The notes: generated from the letters alone by a model not told the origin. 64,000 bases of DNA from Croceivirga sp. (GCA_028284665.1 JANQRG010000050.1:106626-170625), one strand, 5' to 3'; shown: positions 35,286-45,143, numbered from the stretch's first letter. Numbers and translations are program-made.

Positions 35286-36385
35286 TGGCAAAGGGAATTG
35301 AGTCCATTTTCAAACCGTACCTGCAACCTAAAGAGGTATACAAAGGAGGAAAAAATATTCCACCTTCCGATCAAAAGATCTATAAACTTTCTTCCAACGA
35401 AAATCCTTTAGGAGCGTCGCCCAAAGCGGTAGAATCCCTGAAAAAAGCGGCGGATAATGTAGCCCTTTACCCTGATCAAACGGATATTCGACTGCGTCAG
35501 GCCCTGGTAGATGATTTTCAGGGAACATTGGCAATTGAGCAATTCCTGACCGGAAATAGCGGTTCCGAAATTATTGACATGCTTTTACGCGCCTTTGTCA
35601 ATGAAGGGGATGAAGTGATCTTTTCCAATCCTTGTTTTCTCCCCTACTCGGTTTTTTCCCGGTGGTATGGGGCTAAACAAGTGGATATCCGATTGCAAGA
35701 CCCGGACTACGCTTTACACCTGAAAGGGATCCTAAATGCGATTACCCCAAAGACCAAAATAGTTTTCCTAACCAGTCCCAACAACCCCACCGGCTCTTAT
35801 ATCCCAAAGGCGGTACTGGAAGATTTTCTGAACGCCGTCCCGAAGAATATCCTTATTGTCTACGATGAAGTCTACCGGCATTTTGCAGATGCCCCGGATT
35901 ATGTTACTGCACTTTCCTACGTAAAGGCAGGTCATAATGTTATTGGACTCAATAGCTTTTCTAAAACCTATGGCCTTGCCGGGCTTAGGGTGGGGTATTG
36001 TTACACCACAACCACTATTGCCAATTATGTCCGACTGATCCATAAACCTTTTTTACTGCCCCTCACTGCTATTGAAGGGGCAATTGGCGCCCTGGCGGAT
36101 ACAGCGTTTATCGAAAAAACGGTAGCAACCGTCAAAGCAGGACGCCAATTCCTGTATCAGGAATTTGACAAATTGCAAATACAATACTGGCCCAGCCAGG
36201 CCAATTTTATTCTTATCGCGCCCCCTTTACCGGAAATGGAATTCACTAACCGTCTCATGGATCATGGCATCATGGTAAGGCCGGTTTCGCAATTTGGCGC
36301 CCCCGGAAAAGTACGGATCACGGTAGGAGATGAAGAAGCGAATACTGCCTTGATATCAGCCCTAAAAAAAATAAAACCCGCTTAA
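35285..36385 (+). CDS. HisC-like PLP aminotransferase, probable tyrosine/aromatic aminotransferase
   Basis: 366-residue fold-type I aminotransferase resembling histidinol-phosphate aminotransferase (SSNENPLG near 35, DIRLRQAL, SPNNPTGSYI near 160, YDEVYRHF near 191, and the PLP Lys227 in SFSKTYGLAGLRVGY). The neighbours are all tyrosine degradation genes, so it most likely starts the pathway (tyrosine or phenylalanine to the arylpyruvate) rather than serving histidine synthesis; this is context inference. It is coupled to the flavin reductase gene by a one-base overlap and its stop codon lies inside the operon's terminator hairpin. Confidence 0.87.
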   Translation: MAKGIESIFKPYLQPKEVYKGGKNIPPSDQKIYKLSSNENPLGASPKAVESLKKAADNVALYPDQTDIRLRQALVDDFQGTLAIEQFLTGNSGSEIIDMLLRAFVNEGDEVIFSNPCFLPYSVFSRWYGAKQVDIRLQDPDYALHLKGILNAITPKTKIVFLTSPNNPTGSYIPKAVLEDFLNAVPKNILIVYDEVYRHFADAPDYVTALSYVKAGHNVIGLNSFSKTYGLAGLRVGYCYTTTTIANYVRLIHKPFLLPLTAIEGAIGALADTAFIEKTVATVKAGRQFLYQEFDKLQIQYWPSQANFILIAPPLPEMEFTNRLMDHGIMVRPVSQFGAPGKVRITVGDEEANTALISALKKIKPA

Positions 36386-36395
36386 GCGGGTTTTT
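36373..36395 (+). terminator. Rho-independent terminator of the tyrosine operon
   Basis: AAAACCCGC-TTAA-GCGGGTTTT, a 9-base stem (36373-36381 and 36386-36394), followed by T. The stop codon of the aminotransferase is in the loop (36383-36385). The palindrome also gives a short T run to the minus strand, so it can stop transcripts of the converging lipoprotein gene. Confidence 0.93.
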
Positions 36396-36412
36396 AAATT
36401 GGTAGCTTATTT

Positions 36413-37024
36413 CTACTGCAGTTCCAGGCGTGTGAAAACCGCCTCTGCCCCATCGTAGTTATTTTCATCTATCGCTGAGCCATCAACAATAAAGGTATTT
36501 TCGCCTTCGAAAGTAACGGTAACGGTTTCTTCACCAAGATCAGTATCAATAAAGGTTAGCTGATTGCCTTCCAGCGTCCACATTGTGTTGGTCATTTCAC
36601 TTTCTTCCGGGCAAGGGATGTCTAAGCCCCCGACCCCGGCATTAACTTCTATAAAATTTGCTTTGCTATCGGTCGTAACGGTACCATTGTTCATGAAGTC
36701 AAAAGTCACAATATAGCATTCCCGATCAACCAAAAAGGCTAAGATCTCCTGTGCAAATTCAAGGTCATCGTCATCCATTGTTTCATCAAAACGGATATCG
36801 GTCAGTGCCCAGAGGCCAATTAGATTTCCGGTGGTCATGTCATCAGGAGTATCATCGTCATTAGAAGCATCATCGTCATCCATCATTGCATCGTCATCAT
36901 CCATCATAGCATCATCTTCCATCCCAATTTGATCATCGTCGTTCATGTCATCATCTGAGTCGTCTGTCGAACAGGCATAGACCACAATAAAGAGCGATAA
37001 GAGTAGTATAAATTTCCTTGTCAT
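36413..37024 (-). CDS. Asp-rich lipoprotein with lipocalin-like C-terminal domain
   Basis: 203 residues from the ATG at 37024; the open frame reaches a TTG at 37090, but the ATG yields a good lipoprotein signal (MTRKFILLLSLFIVVYAC). Right after the Cys comes an extremely acidic linker (about residues 20-60, repeats of MMDDDDA and DDD), then a beta-rich domain beginning GNLIGLWALTDIRF, as in lipocalin-like families of Bacteroidota. The acidic run may bind Ca2+. It follows the TonB receptor gene by 119 bases on the same strand. A decayed second copy lies at 40824-41329. Function unknown; surface exposure is plausible. Confidence 0.8.
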   Translation of the reverse strand: MTRKFILLLSLFIVVYACSTDDSDDDMNDDDQIGMEDDAMMDDDDAMMDDDDASNDDDTPDDMTTGNLIGLWALTDIRFDETMDDDDLEFAQEILAFLVDRECYIVTFDFMNNGTVTTDSKANFIEVNAGVGGLDIPCPEESEMTNTMWTLEGNQLTFIDTDLGEETVTVTFEGENTFIVDGSAIDENNYDGAEAVFTRLELQ

Positions 37025-37143
37025 TTGTTTGTTTTTTTGGGGTATACTAACAAAGAAACGAAAAAAAGCAGGGGATAGTACCTTTCTCAAAAGACAAATC
37101 GATACGTGGCCTTGATTAAAGCGTTAGAAGAATTCTCAAGTGG

Positions 37144-39564
37144 TCATTGAAACGTGAAGTTATACGTCAATGCAAATAATGGGCTGTTGAGCAATGCAAT
37201 TTCATAGGAACCCAGAGGACTTGACCCAAAAATGTCAGCATTTTCAATACCGGTACGTTGATCAAAAAAAGCGTTAATAGGGTTGCGCCTGCCATAAACA
37301 TTGTAAATGGTAAACGTCCAATCTCCCACCCAGCGTTTGTTTGCTTTTTTGGAATACCTAACCTTCCAGGAAAAATCCAATCGATGGTAAAGGGGAAGCC
37401 TGGCATTATTGCGTTCCAAAAAAAGAGGTACATCTATATTTTCAAACTCAACTACCCCATTGGGTATGGTAAATGGTCTACCCGATTGTCCTGTAAAGTT
37501 TAGGCTCCATGTATTAAAAGCATCCCCCTCAAAATTGATGGTAGCATTCAAGACATGGGGCCTATCAAAATCCGAATTGAACCATTGGTTGTTGTTGATT
37601 CTATTTGCAGGAATTTGATCATTAGTACGCAATGCACTCCTAGACCAAGTATAATTCAGCCAACCATTGACTTTCCCGTTTGGTTTTCTAAAGCTCAGTT
37701 CCACCCCATAGTTCCTTCCTTCTCCTTGCACCACTGAATTCTGTAAAAATTCTTCCAGAAAAAAGTCTGCGCCTGGCCTAAAGGTTAAATTGTTTTGTGT
37801 CCTTCTATAATATGCTTCAAGACCCATCTCAATTTTGCTCTTTTCTGACAAATAATAAAACCCAATACTGTAAGAATTTCCTCTTTGCGGTTTAATATTT
37901 TCATCCGCAGTTTTCCATCTGGAAGTAGGCAAAGGTGTGGTCGCATTGAAAACGTTCTGCAAATATTGATTTAGTCGTGCATAACTCAGTTTAACCGTGC
38001 TTTGGTCATTAATATTCAATACAGCACCCAATCTGGGTTCCAAATCATGATAAGAAGCTGCGACTTCCCCTTTTTCAAAGAAACGTGTATCCTCAATATC
38101 TGTACCTAAATCATTGAAAACAGGCTGCTCAAAAGGGCCAACAAGCAGGTATGAATTATGGCGAAGCCCCAAAGAAAGTGACAAAAACTTATTGGCAGAC
38201 CAATTGGCATTTAAAAATGTGGACAATACATAACTTGTCTCTCTGTTTAAATTAACCGACCTTATACTGGTTGACTGCCCAGGGTTAAGATTTCCCGGAT
38301 TAATATCGTATCGATTCCCTTGAAAACCCAAATAATAATCAAACCTATCGTTCACTTCCTTTGAAAACTCCGAAGACAGACTTAAATATCTGATTCTTGA
38401 ATCATACAATATTTCGTTTGAACTATCAATTTCCGGGAAAATAATCTTGGGAAGGTAATCACTTGAAACCAATACGGTCTTCAACATGCTTGTATCATCA
38501 AACATATGAAGCCATTTTAAAGTCCCGTTCAGTGTCCTGAAATCGAATTGGTTATTTTCTGCACTGATGTTTTCAACCTGTGAAATGAAATCCAGCTGAT
38601 AAAAATCCTTTGAGTAAAATCCTGTAAATGCAATTTGATCTTTGGGACCTGCCAAATACAAAAGTTTAAGGGTAGCATCGTAAAACCGGGCTTTGGTATT
38701 GTCCAAGCGTTCAGAAAACAGGGGGAGTAAAAAATCGGTAAAGCCCGCTCTACCCCCAATCGCCATACTAAGTTTGTCCTTTATCAATGGAGTTTGCAAT
38801 GAGAATCTACTGGAGACCAGACCAATTCCCCCGTTCAATTTTAACTTATCCACATAGGGGTTCTGCGTCTTCACATCCAACACAGAGGTAATTCTTCCCC
38901 CATATCTCGCTGGAATATTTGCGCGGTATAAATCAACGGAAGACAACATATCTGGTGTAAAAACAGAAAAAAGTCCAAATAAATGGGTAGGATTAAAAAC
39001 GGGGGCCTCGTCATATAACACAAGGTTTTGATCCAGGGACCCACCTCTAACGGACAATCCATTACTGATATCGCCCGCATTGTTTACTCCAGCCAAAAGG
39101 GTCATTCCCCTTAAAATATCAAACTCGCCCGCCGCTGTTGGTATTTTTTTAAGTGTTTGGGGTTCCAACCTCAAAACGCCCATTTCTGGAGACAGTAAAT
39201 GATCATTTGCCTTTTTTGCCCTTACGATGACCTCGGATAATTTTTCCTCTTCAACAATCATGCGGACCAAAACAGAGGTATTTCGGTTCAACACAATATT
39301 CTGCACGTTATTTTTATACCCGATAAAAGAAACCGTCACCTTATATGCCCCTTCCGGAAGTTTAATGGAAAATTGTCCGTTAACATCCGAAATTCCTCCA
39401 CATAAACAGGGCTCGATAAAAATATCGGCATCATTCATTTGAAAACCCGTGACATCATTTATCACTTTAACGGTCAATTCATGTTCTTGGAGCACTGTTT
39501 GGCCCAAGCCCGTAAAACAAGACAGGCAAAGCAGTAATCCAATGATGTGATGAACAGGTTTCAT
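37144..39564 (-). CDS. TonB-dependent outer membrane receptor with carboxypeptidase-regulatory-like domain
   Basis: 806 residues. Signal peptide (MKPVHHIIGLLLCLSCFTGLGQ); then a carboxypeptidase D regulatory-like beta domain (about 28-110: FSIKLPEGAYKVTVSFIGYK), the plug domain (about 125-240: NGLSVRGGSLDQNLVLYDEAPVF), and a 22-strand-type barrel with a Phe at the C-terminal end (LTYNFTFQ). It starts 5 bases after the DUF4249 gene, a pairing widely seen in Flavobacteriia. The substrate is unknown; no SusD or degradative enzyme is next to it, so a polysaccharide role is not supported. Confidence 0.92.
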   Translation of the reverse strand: MKPVHHIIGLLLCLSCFTGLGQTVLQEHELTVKVINDVTGFQMNDADIFIEPCLCGGISDVNGQFSIKLPEGAYKVTVSFIGYKNNVQNIVLNRNTSVLVRMIVEEEKLSEVIVRAKKANDHLLSPEMGVLRLEPQTLKKIPTAAGEFDILRGMTLLAGVNNAGDISNGLSVRGGSLDQNLVLYDEAPVFNPTHLFGLFSVFTPDMLSSVDLYRANIPARYGGRITSVLDVKTQNPYVDKLKLNGGIGLVSSRFSLQTPLIKDKLSMAIGGRAGFTDFLLPLFSERLDNTKARFYDATLKLLYLAGPKDQIAFTGFYSKDFYQLDFISQVENISAENNQFDFRTLNGTLKWLHMFDDTSMLKTVLVSSDYLPKIIFPEIDSSNEILYDSRIRYLSLSSEFSKEVNDRFDYYLGFQGNRYDINPGNLNPGQSTSIRSVNLNRETSYVLSTFLNANWSANKFLSLSLGLRHNSYLLVGPFEQPVFNDLGTDIEDTRFFEKGEVAASYHDLEPRLGAVLNINDQSTVKLSYARLNQYLQNVFNATTPLPTSRWKTADENIKPQRGNSYSIGFYYLSEKSKIEMGLEAYYRRTQNNLTFRPGADFFLEEFLQNSVVQGEGRNYGVELSFRKPNGKVNGWLNYTWSRSALRTNDQIPANRINNNQWFNSDFDRPHVLNATINFEGDAFNTWSLNFTGQSGRPFTIPNGVVEFENIDVPLFLERNNARLPLYHRLDFSWKVRYSKKANKRWVGDWTFTIYNVYGRRNPINAFFDQRTGIENADIFGSSPLGSYEIALLNSPLFALTYNFTFQ

Positions 39565-39569
39565 TACGC

Positions 39570-40733
39570 CTAATTATTGATCCATCCGGTTGGGCGGACG
39601 CCCGTCCGATTTGGTAATTCCTCACATGGAGCCGTATTCCTTGTAGGCTGCGGAACCTCCCCAAATTCTTCATTTTGCACCATAATCCTTTCTTCAATTT
39701 GGGACTCGCTTATTGTAGTACGGTCAATAAACAAGTAACGGGAAACTACCGAAGTAGCTGTAAACCTACCGATCACAAATTCGTTCTCATCATGTACTGC
39801 AAACATATTCCCAATCAAAGCAGCGGGCGGTGGAGCGTTGAACCCCCCATTATTATCAACAATATCCTTAAAGATTTGATAATACCGGTACGCACTTTCG
39901 GATAACGCATATTGTTGCAATTGCACCAGAATATCCTCCTTTGTGTACAGTAACACGTTCCCAACAGGCAATCGCTCAATCAGGGAGCCATTTGAGAACT
40001 CATCGGCAAATGTTTCAACACTTTCATTAAATCTAATGCGCCAACATCTGGTTTCACATCGGTAGGTATAAAAGGATTTTCGTATCTGACTTTCACTAGG
40101 GGAATTATCTTGACAAGCCCCATTTCTAAAAATGCCGTTAAAACAACGTTGACAGAAAGAAAGGTTTTCAAATGAAGTAAACGACCAGAAATAATAATTG
40201 TTCTCTTCTTCCGGATCTTCAAAACTCACATGAAGGGTGTGACCTGGAACAAAGCTTTCCGAGGCCTCTCTAAAAACCAACTCAGGATCATACCTGGCCT
40301 CTATATCCAAAATCGGAACGGAATCCCTTATTTCCTCTGGCAAAGACTGATATTGCCTACCATCCGGTAAAGTGACCGTTAACTCAAAAGTGTCGCCAAC
40401 AGCGGCGGTAAAATCTTCGGGGAGCAAATACCTACCATTATCCTCAAACAATCCAATTACCGCATTGGTATCCGTATTCCTTACGGAAACCGTGGCATTG
40501 CGGATAAATGCGTTGCCACTCATGCTATTTTGCGAAACTCTTACAATTGAAGTCTTTGGGTCATTTGAAATAAGTCCTTCAACAAAAATAACCCCGCTCT
40601 TAAAATCAAATTCAGGTTCTACGGGATCTACACATCCTAAGGAAAGTAAGAATCCAATACAGAGTACCTGAGCATATTTTTTCTTCCGTGATTTGGTCAA
40701 CTTTAAAACTATTGGTTTAGGTTTGGTCAACAT
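39570..40733 (-). CDS. DUF4249 lipoprotein, partner of the TonB receptor
   Basis: 387 residues of the DUF4249 family. The N-terminus has a Lys-rich stretch, then a hydrophobic segment ending LLSLGC (lipobox), then GVIFVEGLISND near 47, which is the family start. Two Ig-like beta regions follow, with an unusual Cys-rich loop CQRCFNGIFRNGAC around residue 205 and a second Cys pair (CETRC, near 235), suggesting disulfides or a metal site. It is 5 bases ahead of the TonB receptor, and likely sits with it at the outer membrane. The region in front of its start holds a decayed lipoprotein gene. Confidence 0.85.
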   Translation of the reverse strand: MLTKPKPIVLKLTKSRKKKYAQVLCIGFLLSLGCVDPVEPEFDFKSGVIFVEGLISNDPKTSIVRVSQNSMSGNAFIRNATVSVRNTDTNAVIGLFEDNGRYLLPEDFTAAVGDTFELTVTLPDGRQYQSLPEEIRDSVPILDIEARYDPELVFREASESFVPGHTLHVSFEDPEEENNYYFWSFTSFENLSFCQRCFNGIFRNGACQDNSPSESQIRKSFYTYRCETRCWRIRFNESVETFADEFSNGSLIERLPVGNVLLYTKEDILVQLQQYALSESAYRYYQIFKDIVDNNGGFNAPPPAALIGNMFAVHDENEFVIGRFTATSVVSRYLFIDRTTISESQIEERIMVQNEEFGEVPQPTRNTAPCEELPNRTGVRPTGWINN

Positions 40734-40823
40734 TACACCTCCAATCGTGCTTTCTCAATAAAAGAAAAATAGATTTCCGTGCATCTTAAATATGATTGTG
40801 AATAAGACCATTTACTCCTCCAC

Positions 40824-41329
40824 CTATGTAACCCTAACAAAATGGCTTGTATCCACAAGTGCTTTATCCATACCTTCTCCCCCTTCCCCAACAGGACTAT
40901 TTTTGTCCTCAACAATAATAGCTATGCTTCCAAACCTTCAACTTTATCAATAACGGTCAATTGGTATCCATCCATTCTACTTTGCGACAACAGATTCGAC
41001 GTTTTCAAGATAGGTGATTTTCGCTCCATCACCTTCAAAATCCAAAGAAATTAACTAACATTCCTGACCAAACAAGTCATCAATAACCACATCAATCAAT
41101 TGTAAGGGATATCATCCTTACCTTCATCTAAACCAAGTTCCGATACCAAAGGTCAACCAAATCCGTTGCGCCAGTTACCTCATCATCAGGACTATCATTT
41201 GAGTTAACATCATAGGCCCAATCCCAACTCATCATCTTCCATGGCAACTTGATCCTTGTCCATGCTATCTTCATCAGCATACGGTTAAAAGGAGAAAATA
41301 AATACCAAAACCTTTTTTTTCATTTGCAT
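40824..41329 (-). pseudogene. Decayed paralogue of the Asp-rich lipoprotein
   Basis: On the minus strand, from the ATG at 41329 (MQMKKKVLVFIFSF then stop), fragments in changing frames follow the intact lipoprotein at 36413-37024 in order: an acidic Met/Asp stretch; NDSPDDEVTGATDLVDLWY against NDDDTPDDMTTGNLIGLW; EC-stop-LISLDFEGDG against ECYIVTFDFMNNG; GYQLTVIDKVEG against GNQLTFIDTDLG; and a short tail. At least three in-frame stops and several shifts are needed, so it is inactive. It fills most of the 650-base gap upstream of the DUF4249 gene; the remaining bases hold nothing I can name. Confidence 0.75.
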
Positions 41330-41381
41330 GTTCTTTGGGATTATTTAAAATACACAAAAAAACGACGGGAACAGCACTCCT

Positions 41382-44063
41382 TTAAAAAACAAATCGGTAA
41401 GTAGCTTTTAGCAGGAATATGTTCTGTGGCGTTTGCCCAAAAATATTGTCCTCCAGATTGGCGAACAATCCATCGGCGGGATCCCCGGATTGGGAAACGT
41501 CCTGGGACCACACCAGAAATATCTCGGAACCTGGAATATACTCCCAACGGATGACCAGATTAGAACGAAATTGTACAAAGGCGAAGTCAGGATCATCAAA
41601 GGTGAAGTCTGCTGTTCCGTCTAGATCCTCATCAACCGTATAGGTCTCTTCTGAAAAACTTACCTGGCTACTTTCATACTGCAAAAAACGATTGTTGAAC
41701 TCCCCGGCTGTCGCATCCGTTACATGTTTAAAATTGGAATATCGCCCTCTGGAAATAAAGGGCTGCCCCCAGTATTGCACCGTGAGATTAGGATTGATGT
41801 TATAATTCAACCGGACCGACATGCTCAGGGTGCGCTGTTCGATCTCCCCGTTCAAATAACGCACGCCACTACTGGTGTCAATATTATCTATGTATTGTAA
41901 TTTGTCATTATTAATACTGTATTCCGGAAATACCGATATTCGCAGGGCATCCATGGGTTGATAGCGAAAGCCAAATTCAATACTATAGCGCCGGATGGAG
42001 TTGTCCAGCGCCGTTCTACCGCTATGAAAGATGTTAAAACGGAGTTTTTTTCGTCCGTCAGTTCCAACACTATTCCAAAAGCTTACTTCCGGAGAACGTC
42101 GTAGTCTTGGCCCCCCTCGCAACGCAAAGTTATCATACTGAATAGGCGCATAATTGATCCCCAAATTGGAAAACCAGTTGTTGGCCCAATTCTGCCAGCT
42201 GTTGGTATTAAATCGCAATTCGTTATGATTGCCACCAAAGTCCCAAACACTCCAGTGATTATAATTGATCCCTACCCTTCGGAACGTACTGTCCGGTTTT
42301 AAAGTTCGGTATCCAATCCAGGTATAGTGACGGATATCATCCGATTGCCGTTGAAACCCGATATCATTCAATTCCAGTTCAGGGGAACGCCAGGTTCCGC
42401 CGGTTTCAAACATAAAATGGCCATCTCCCGCTTTACCCAATTGCAGGTTACCTCCGGTACCTGTAAGCGAAGTGCGCTCATCATCTACCTCCACATGATC
42501 GGCATCTATGCGTTGAAACAAGTGCGTAATGGATTCCTGGGTATTCTGTATGGCTTCTGCACTCCCCTGAACATGGCTCCAGTTGATGTTACCGCCTACG
42601 TACCAATCCCGATTATGCCACTGATGTTTAAAATCAAATCCCCCGGTATATGCAGAACGGTGGAGGAAACTGACGTTTTCCGTTAAAGCATCCCTGTTTA
42701 CTGCGGTAAAAATTCCACCAATGTAGGAATTGCGTTCGTTAAAATCCTTTTGGAGTCTCGCTACAGCATAATTGGTTAAAGGTTCCACTATTTCCCTACT
42801 ACGTTCACCATTTATATCAATAGTAGCATATTTTCTTGCCGTTACGCTTTCCAAAACGCCAATGGCCCAGCCATCTTTGGTTTTTCCGCTAAACTTGGCA
42901 GCACCTATCATTTGGGTATTATCGGGGATATCCACAAATGCCTCATCCGGGGTATCCGGGGAACCCTGGGGACTACGCCCAATACGTCGGCTATAGAAAA
43001 GGTTGTCAAAACCAAAGGTGTTACCGGCCTGTGATTGGGAGAGGTTAAAATTGAAGATGTTGTTGTTCTCTACAAAGAACGGACGTTGTTCACGAAAGAA
43101 GATCTGAAAGCCATCCAGGGCAATTGCGGACGGGTCGGCCTCTACCTGGCCAAAATCCGGGTTCACGGTAAGATCCAGCGTTAAGTCATTAGTAATACCA
43201 ATTTTAGCATCCAATCCAACATTGATATCCGTCTCGTTCCCATCCCTAAAAGGGTTACCTTCTTCCGCCTCATAGGTTTCCCCACTGGCTACGGTGTACG
43301 GTTGGATTTCCAATTGGCGTTGGGATTCGATATTTTTTAATCCATGTAGTTCCCCGAATTCACTTACCCAGCCTGGTGCGTCCAGAGGAATCCGCTGCCA
43401 TAGGGAACGCTCCTCCTCCCTAAAAAAACGCCGGGTAGACTGAAGGCCCCATATTTGCTCTTCTTCTTTTCCAAATTTTATCTGGCTAAAAGGGATTTTT
43501 ATTTCCGCCGTCCAACCTTCATCATCAACGTTGGTTCTGGTGTACCAAATAGGGTTCCAACTGCTATCCCAATTGTTCCCATTCTCCGAAACCAGCTCAT
43601 CGCCCTTAACTCCTGCTGCCGTAACCGTAAAAGAGAAGGCGGTTCGTTTGTCGTGATAGCTATCGATATTGAATTCTACCCAATCCCCATCAAACCCATC
43701 CCTTCTGGACATGCGCTTTACAATATTCTCCGGTTCCGCATCCAAACAGCGTACGCCGATATAAAGAAACTTACTATCATATACAATTTTAAATTTGGTC
43801 TGATAGCTCGGTGGTGTATTCTCATCAGGACGATTCTCAATGTAATCCCCGGCCCAGTCCACAACTTCCCAGATAGGATCATTTAATAATCCATCTATAA
43901 CAGGTGGTATATCAGCACCAATACTTTGGGTAACATATATCTTTTTGGGAATGGCTTCGGAAACATCTGATTTTCGTTCATCGGTATTTACCGTTGCTAA
44001 ATCTTGAGAAAAAGAGTAGCAGCCAATCGCCATAGCGAAAATGGCCAGGGTTGGTTTAAACAC
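41382..44063 (-). CDS. DUF5916 protein with CBM9-like N-terminal domain
   Basis: 893 residues. The signal peptide is MFKPTLAIFAMAIGCYSFSQ, starting at GTG (44063); an internal ATG 10 codons on would remove the charged start, so GTG is preferred. An N-terminal CBM9-like beta-sandwich (about 45-230: IPPVIDGLLNDPIWE, YDSKFLYIGVRC) is followed by the DUF5916 beta-rich region, which looks like a large outer membrane barrel (aromatic-flanked strands, C-terminal TYRFVF). Such proteins are common in marine flavobacteria; carbohydrate binding or outer-membrane transport has been suggested for the family, but no function is proven. It is a single gene, divergent from rplM. Confidence 0.85.
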   Translation of the reverse strand: MFKPTLAIFAMAIGCYSFSQDLATVNTDERKSDVSEAIPKKIYVTQSIGADIPPVIDGLLNDPIWEVVDWAGDYIENRPDENTPPSYQTKFKIVYDSKFLYIGVRCLDAEPENIVKRMSRRDGFDGDWVEFNIDSYHDKRTAFSFTVTAAGVKGDELVSENGNNWDSSWNPIWYTRTNVDDEGWTAEIKIPFSQIKFGKEEEQIWGLQSTRRFFREEERSLWQRIPLDAPGWVSEFGELHGLKNIESQRQLEIQPYTVASGETYEAEEGNPFRDGNETDINVGLDAKIGITNDLTLDLTVNPDFGQVEADPSAIALDGFQIFFREQRPFFVENNNIFNFNLSQSQAGNTFGFDNLFYSRRIGRSPQGSPDTPDEAFVDIPDNTQMIGAAKFSGKTKDGWAIGVLESVTARKYATIDINGERSREIVEPLTNYAVARLQKDFNERNSYIGGIFTAVNRDALTENVSFLHRSAYTGGFDFKHQWHNRDWYVGGNINWSHVQGSAEAIQNTQESITHLFQRIDADHVEVDDERTSLTGTGGNLQLGKAGDGHFMFETGGTWRSPELELNDIGFQRQSDDIRHYTWIGYRTLKPDSTFRRVGINYNHWSVWDFGGNHNELRFNTNSWQNWANNWFSNLGINYAPIQYDNFALRGGPRLRRSPEVSFWNSVGTDGRKKLRFNIFHSGRTALDNSIRRYSIEFGFRYQPMDALRISVFPEYSINNDKLQYIDNIDTSSGVRYLNGEIEQRTLSMSVRLNYNINPNLTVQYWGQPFISRGRYSNFKHVTDATAGEFNNRFLQYESSQVSFSEETYTVDEDLDGTADFTFDDPDFAFVQFRSNLVIRWEYIPGSEIFLVWSQDVSQSGDPADGLFANLEDNIFGQTPQNIFLLKATYRFVF

Positions 44064-44220
44064 GACTGTTCGTTCTTTGATTGCTGTGAAGTAAAGACTC
44101 CCCTTTCAGAAAACCGTTACAGTTTGCTACTAATTTTAGTTTTTTTTAACATTTCTAATAGGTCTGCAAATCAACCTTCACAATACTTCCGCTAACCAAA
44201 AAATATTCCTGAGTATGCAT

Positions 44221-44250
44221 TTGTAATTCAATTGAATAATTGTACATTTG
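44221..44250 (+). promoter_or_regulatory. Promoter of the rplM-rpsI operon
   Basis: TTG (44221-44223), 19 bases, TACATTTG (44243-44250): an exact match to the Bacteroidota TTG/TAnnTTTG promoter, about 47 bases before the rplM start. Confidence 0.82.
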
Positions 44251-44297
44251 CAGCCCGTTTATCAAAAGTAGGCGGACTATAAATACCTTTCTTGGAA

Positions 44298-44753
44298 ATG
44301 GATACATTGAGTTACAAGACAATTTCTGCCAACAAAACTACTGTTACTAAAGAATGGTTGTTGGTTGATGCCGAAGGACAGACATTAGGAAGACTGGCCT
44401 CCAAAGTGGCCAAAATTTTGCGCGGCAAGCATAAACCCAATTTTACACCGCATGTAGATTGTGGCGATAATGTTATTGTCATTAATGCTGAAAAAATACA
44501 ACTAAGCGGTAACAAATGGAATGACAAAACCTATCTAAGGTACACCGGTTATCCAGGTGGGCAGCGTTCTACAAGTGCTACCGAGCTATTGGAGAAATAT
44601 CCTGAGCGGCTGATTGAAAAATCGGTAAAAGGAATGTTGCCAAAAACCCGATTGGGGGAAGTTTTGTTCCGAAACCTTAAGGTATATGCTGGTACAGCAC
44701 ACAATCATGAGGCACAAAAGCCAAGAGCAATTAATTTAAATGACTACAAATAA
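44298..44753 (+). CDS. rplM: 50S ribosomal protein L13
   Basis: 151 residues from the ATG at 44298 ([12 protein letters not shown]); the frame extends two codons to a TTG, which is not needed. Family motifs [19 protein letters not shown] near 24 and [12 protein letters not shown] near 91, [12 protein letters not shown] near 113. One of the early assembly proteins of the large subunit. The rpsI gene follows after 3 bases, the universal L13-S9 pair, and the operon starts from the exact consensus promoter at 44221-44250. Confidence 0.98.
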   Translation: MDTLSYKTISANKTTVTKEWLLVDAEGQTLGRLASKVAKILRGKHKPNFTPHVDCGDNVIVINAEKIQLSGNKWNDKTYLRYTGYPGGQRSTSATELLEKYPERLIEKSVKGMLPKTRLGEVLFRNLKVYAGTAHNHEAQKPRAINLNDYK

Positions 44754-44756
44754 AAC

Positions 44757-45143
44757 ATGGAAGTAGTTCACAAAATAGGTCGAAGAAAAACGGCTGTCGC
44801 CCGAGTCTATCTTTCAGAAGGGAAAGGGAATATCACTGTTAATAACAAAAAACTGGAGGAGTATTTTACTACAGCTCCTTTACAGTATAAAGTTAAACAA
44901 CCTTTTTCCCTTACCAACGTTGATGGGAATTACGATGTGAAGGTCAATGTATATGGCGGAGGCATTACCGGTCAGGCTGAGGCAGTACGATTAGCGCTTT
45001 CCAGGGCTATGTGCGAGATAAATGAGGAGAACCGCGAAGTTTTGAAACCGGAAGGGCTACTTACCCGTGATCCTCGTATGGTAGAGCGTAAAAAATACGG
45101 TCAGAAGAAAGCACGAAAGAAATTCCAATTCTCCAAACGTTAG
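44757..45143 (+). CDS. rpsI: 30S ribosomal protein S9
   Basis: 128 residues with GRRKTAVARVYL near 8, GGGITGQAEAVRLALSRA near 66 and the basic tail KKYGQKKARKKFQFSKR that reaches into the P site; the last Arg is the conserved tRNA-contacting residue. Three bases after rplM and cotranscribed. The next 248 bases up to rpsB contain no gene but a hairpin. Confidence 0.98.
   Translation: MEVVHKIGRRKTAVARVYLSEGKGNITVNNKKLEEYFTTAPLQYKVKQPFSLTNVDGNYDVKVNVYGGGITGQAEAVRLALSRAMCEINEENREVLKPEGLLTRDPRMVERKKYGQKKARKKFQFSKR

Noticed and set aside
40733..40915. Frame of 60 residues just before the DUF4249 gene
   Set aside because: It lies partly within the decayed lipoprotein copy, starts at a weak position and has no family features, so it is treated as debris of that copy and its downstream gap.
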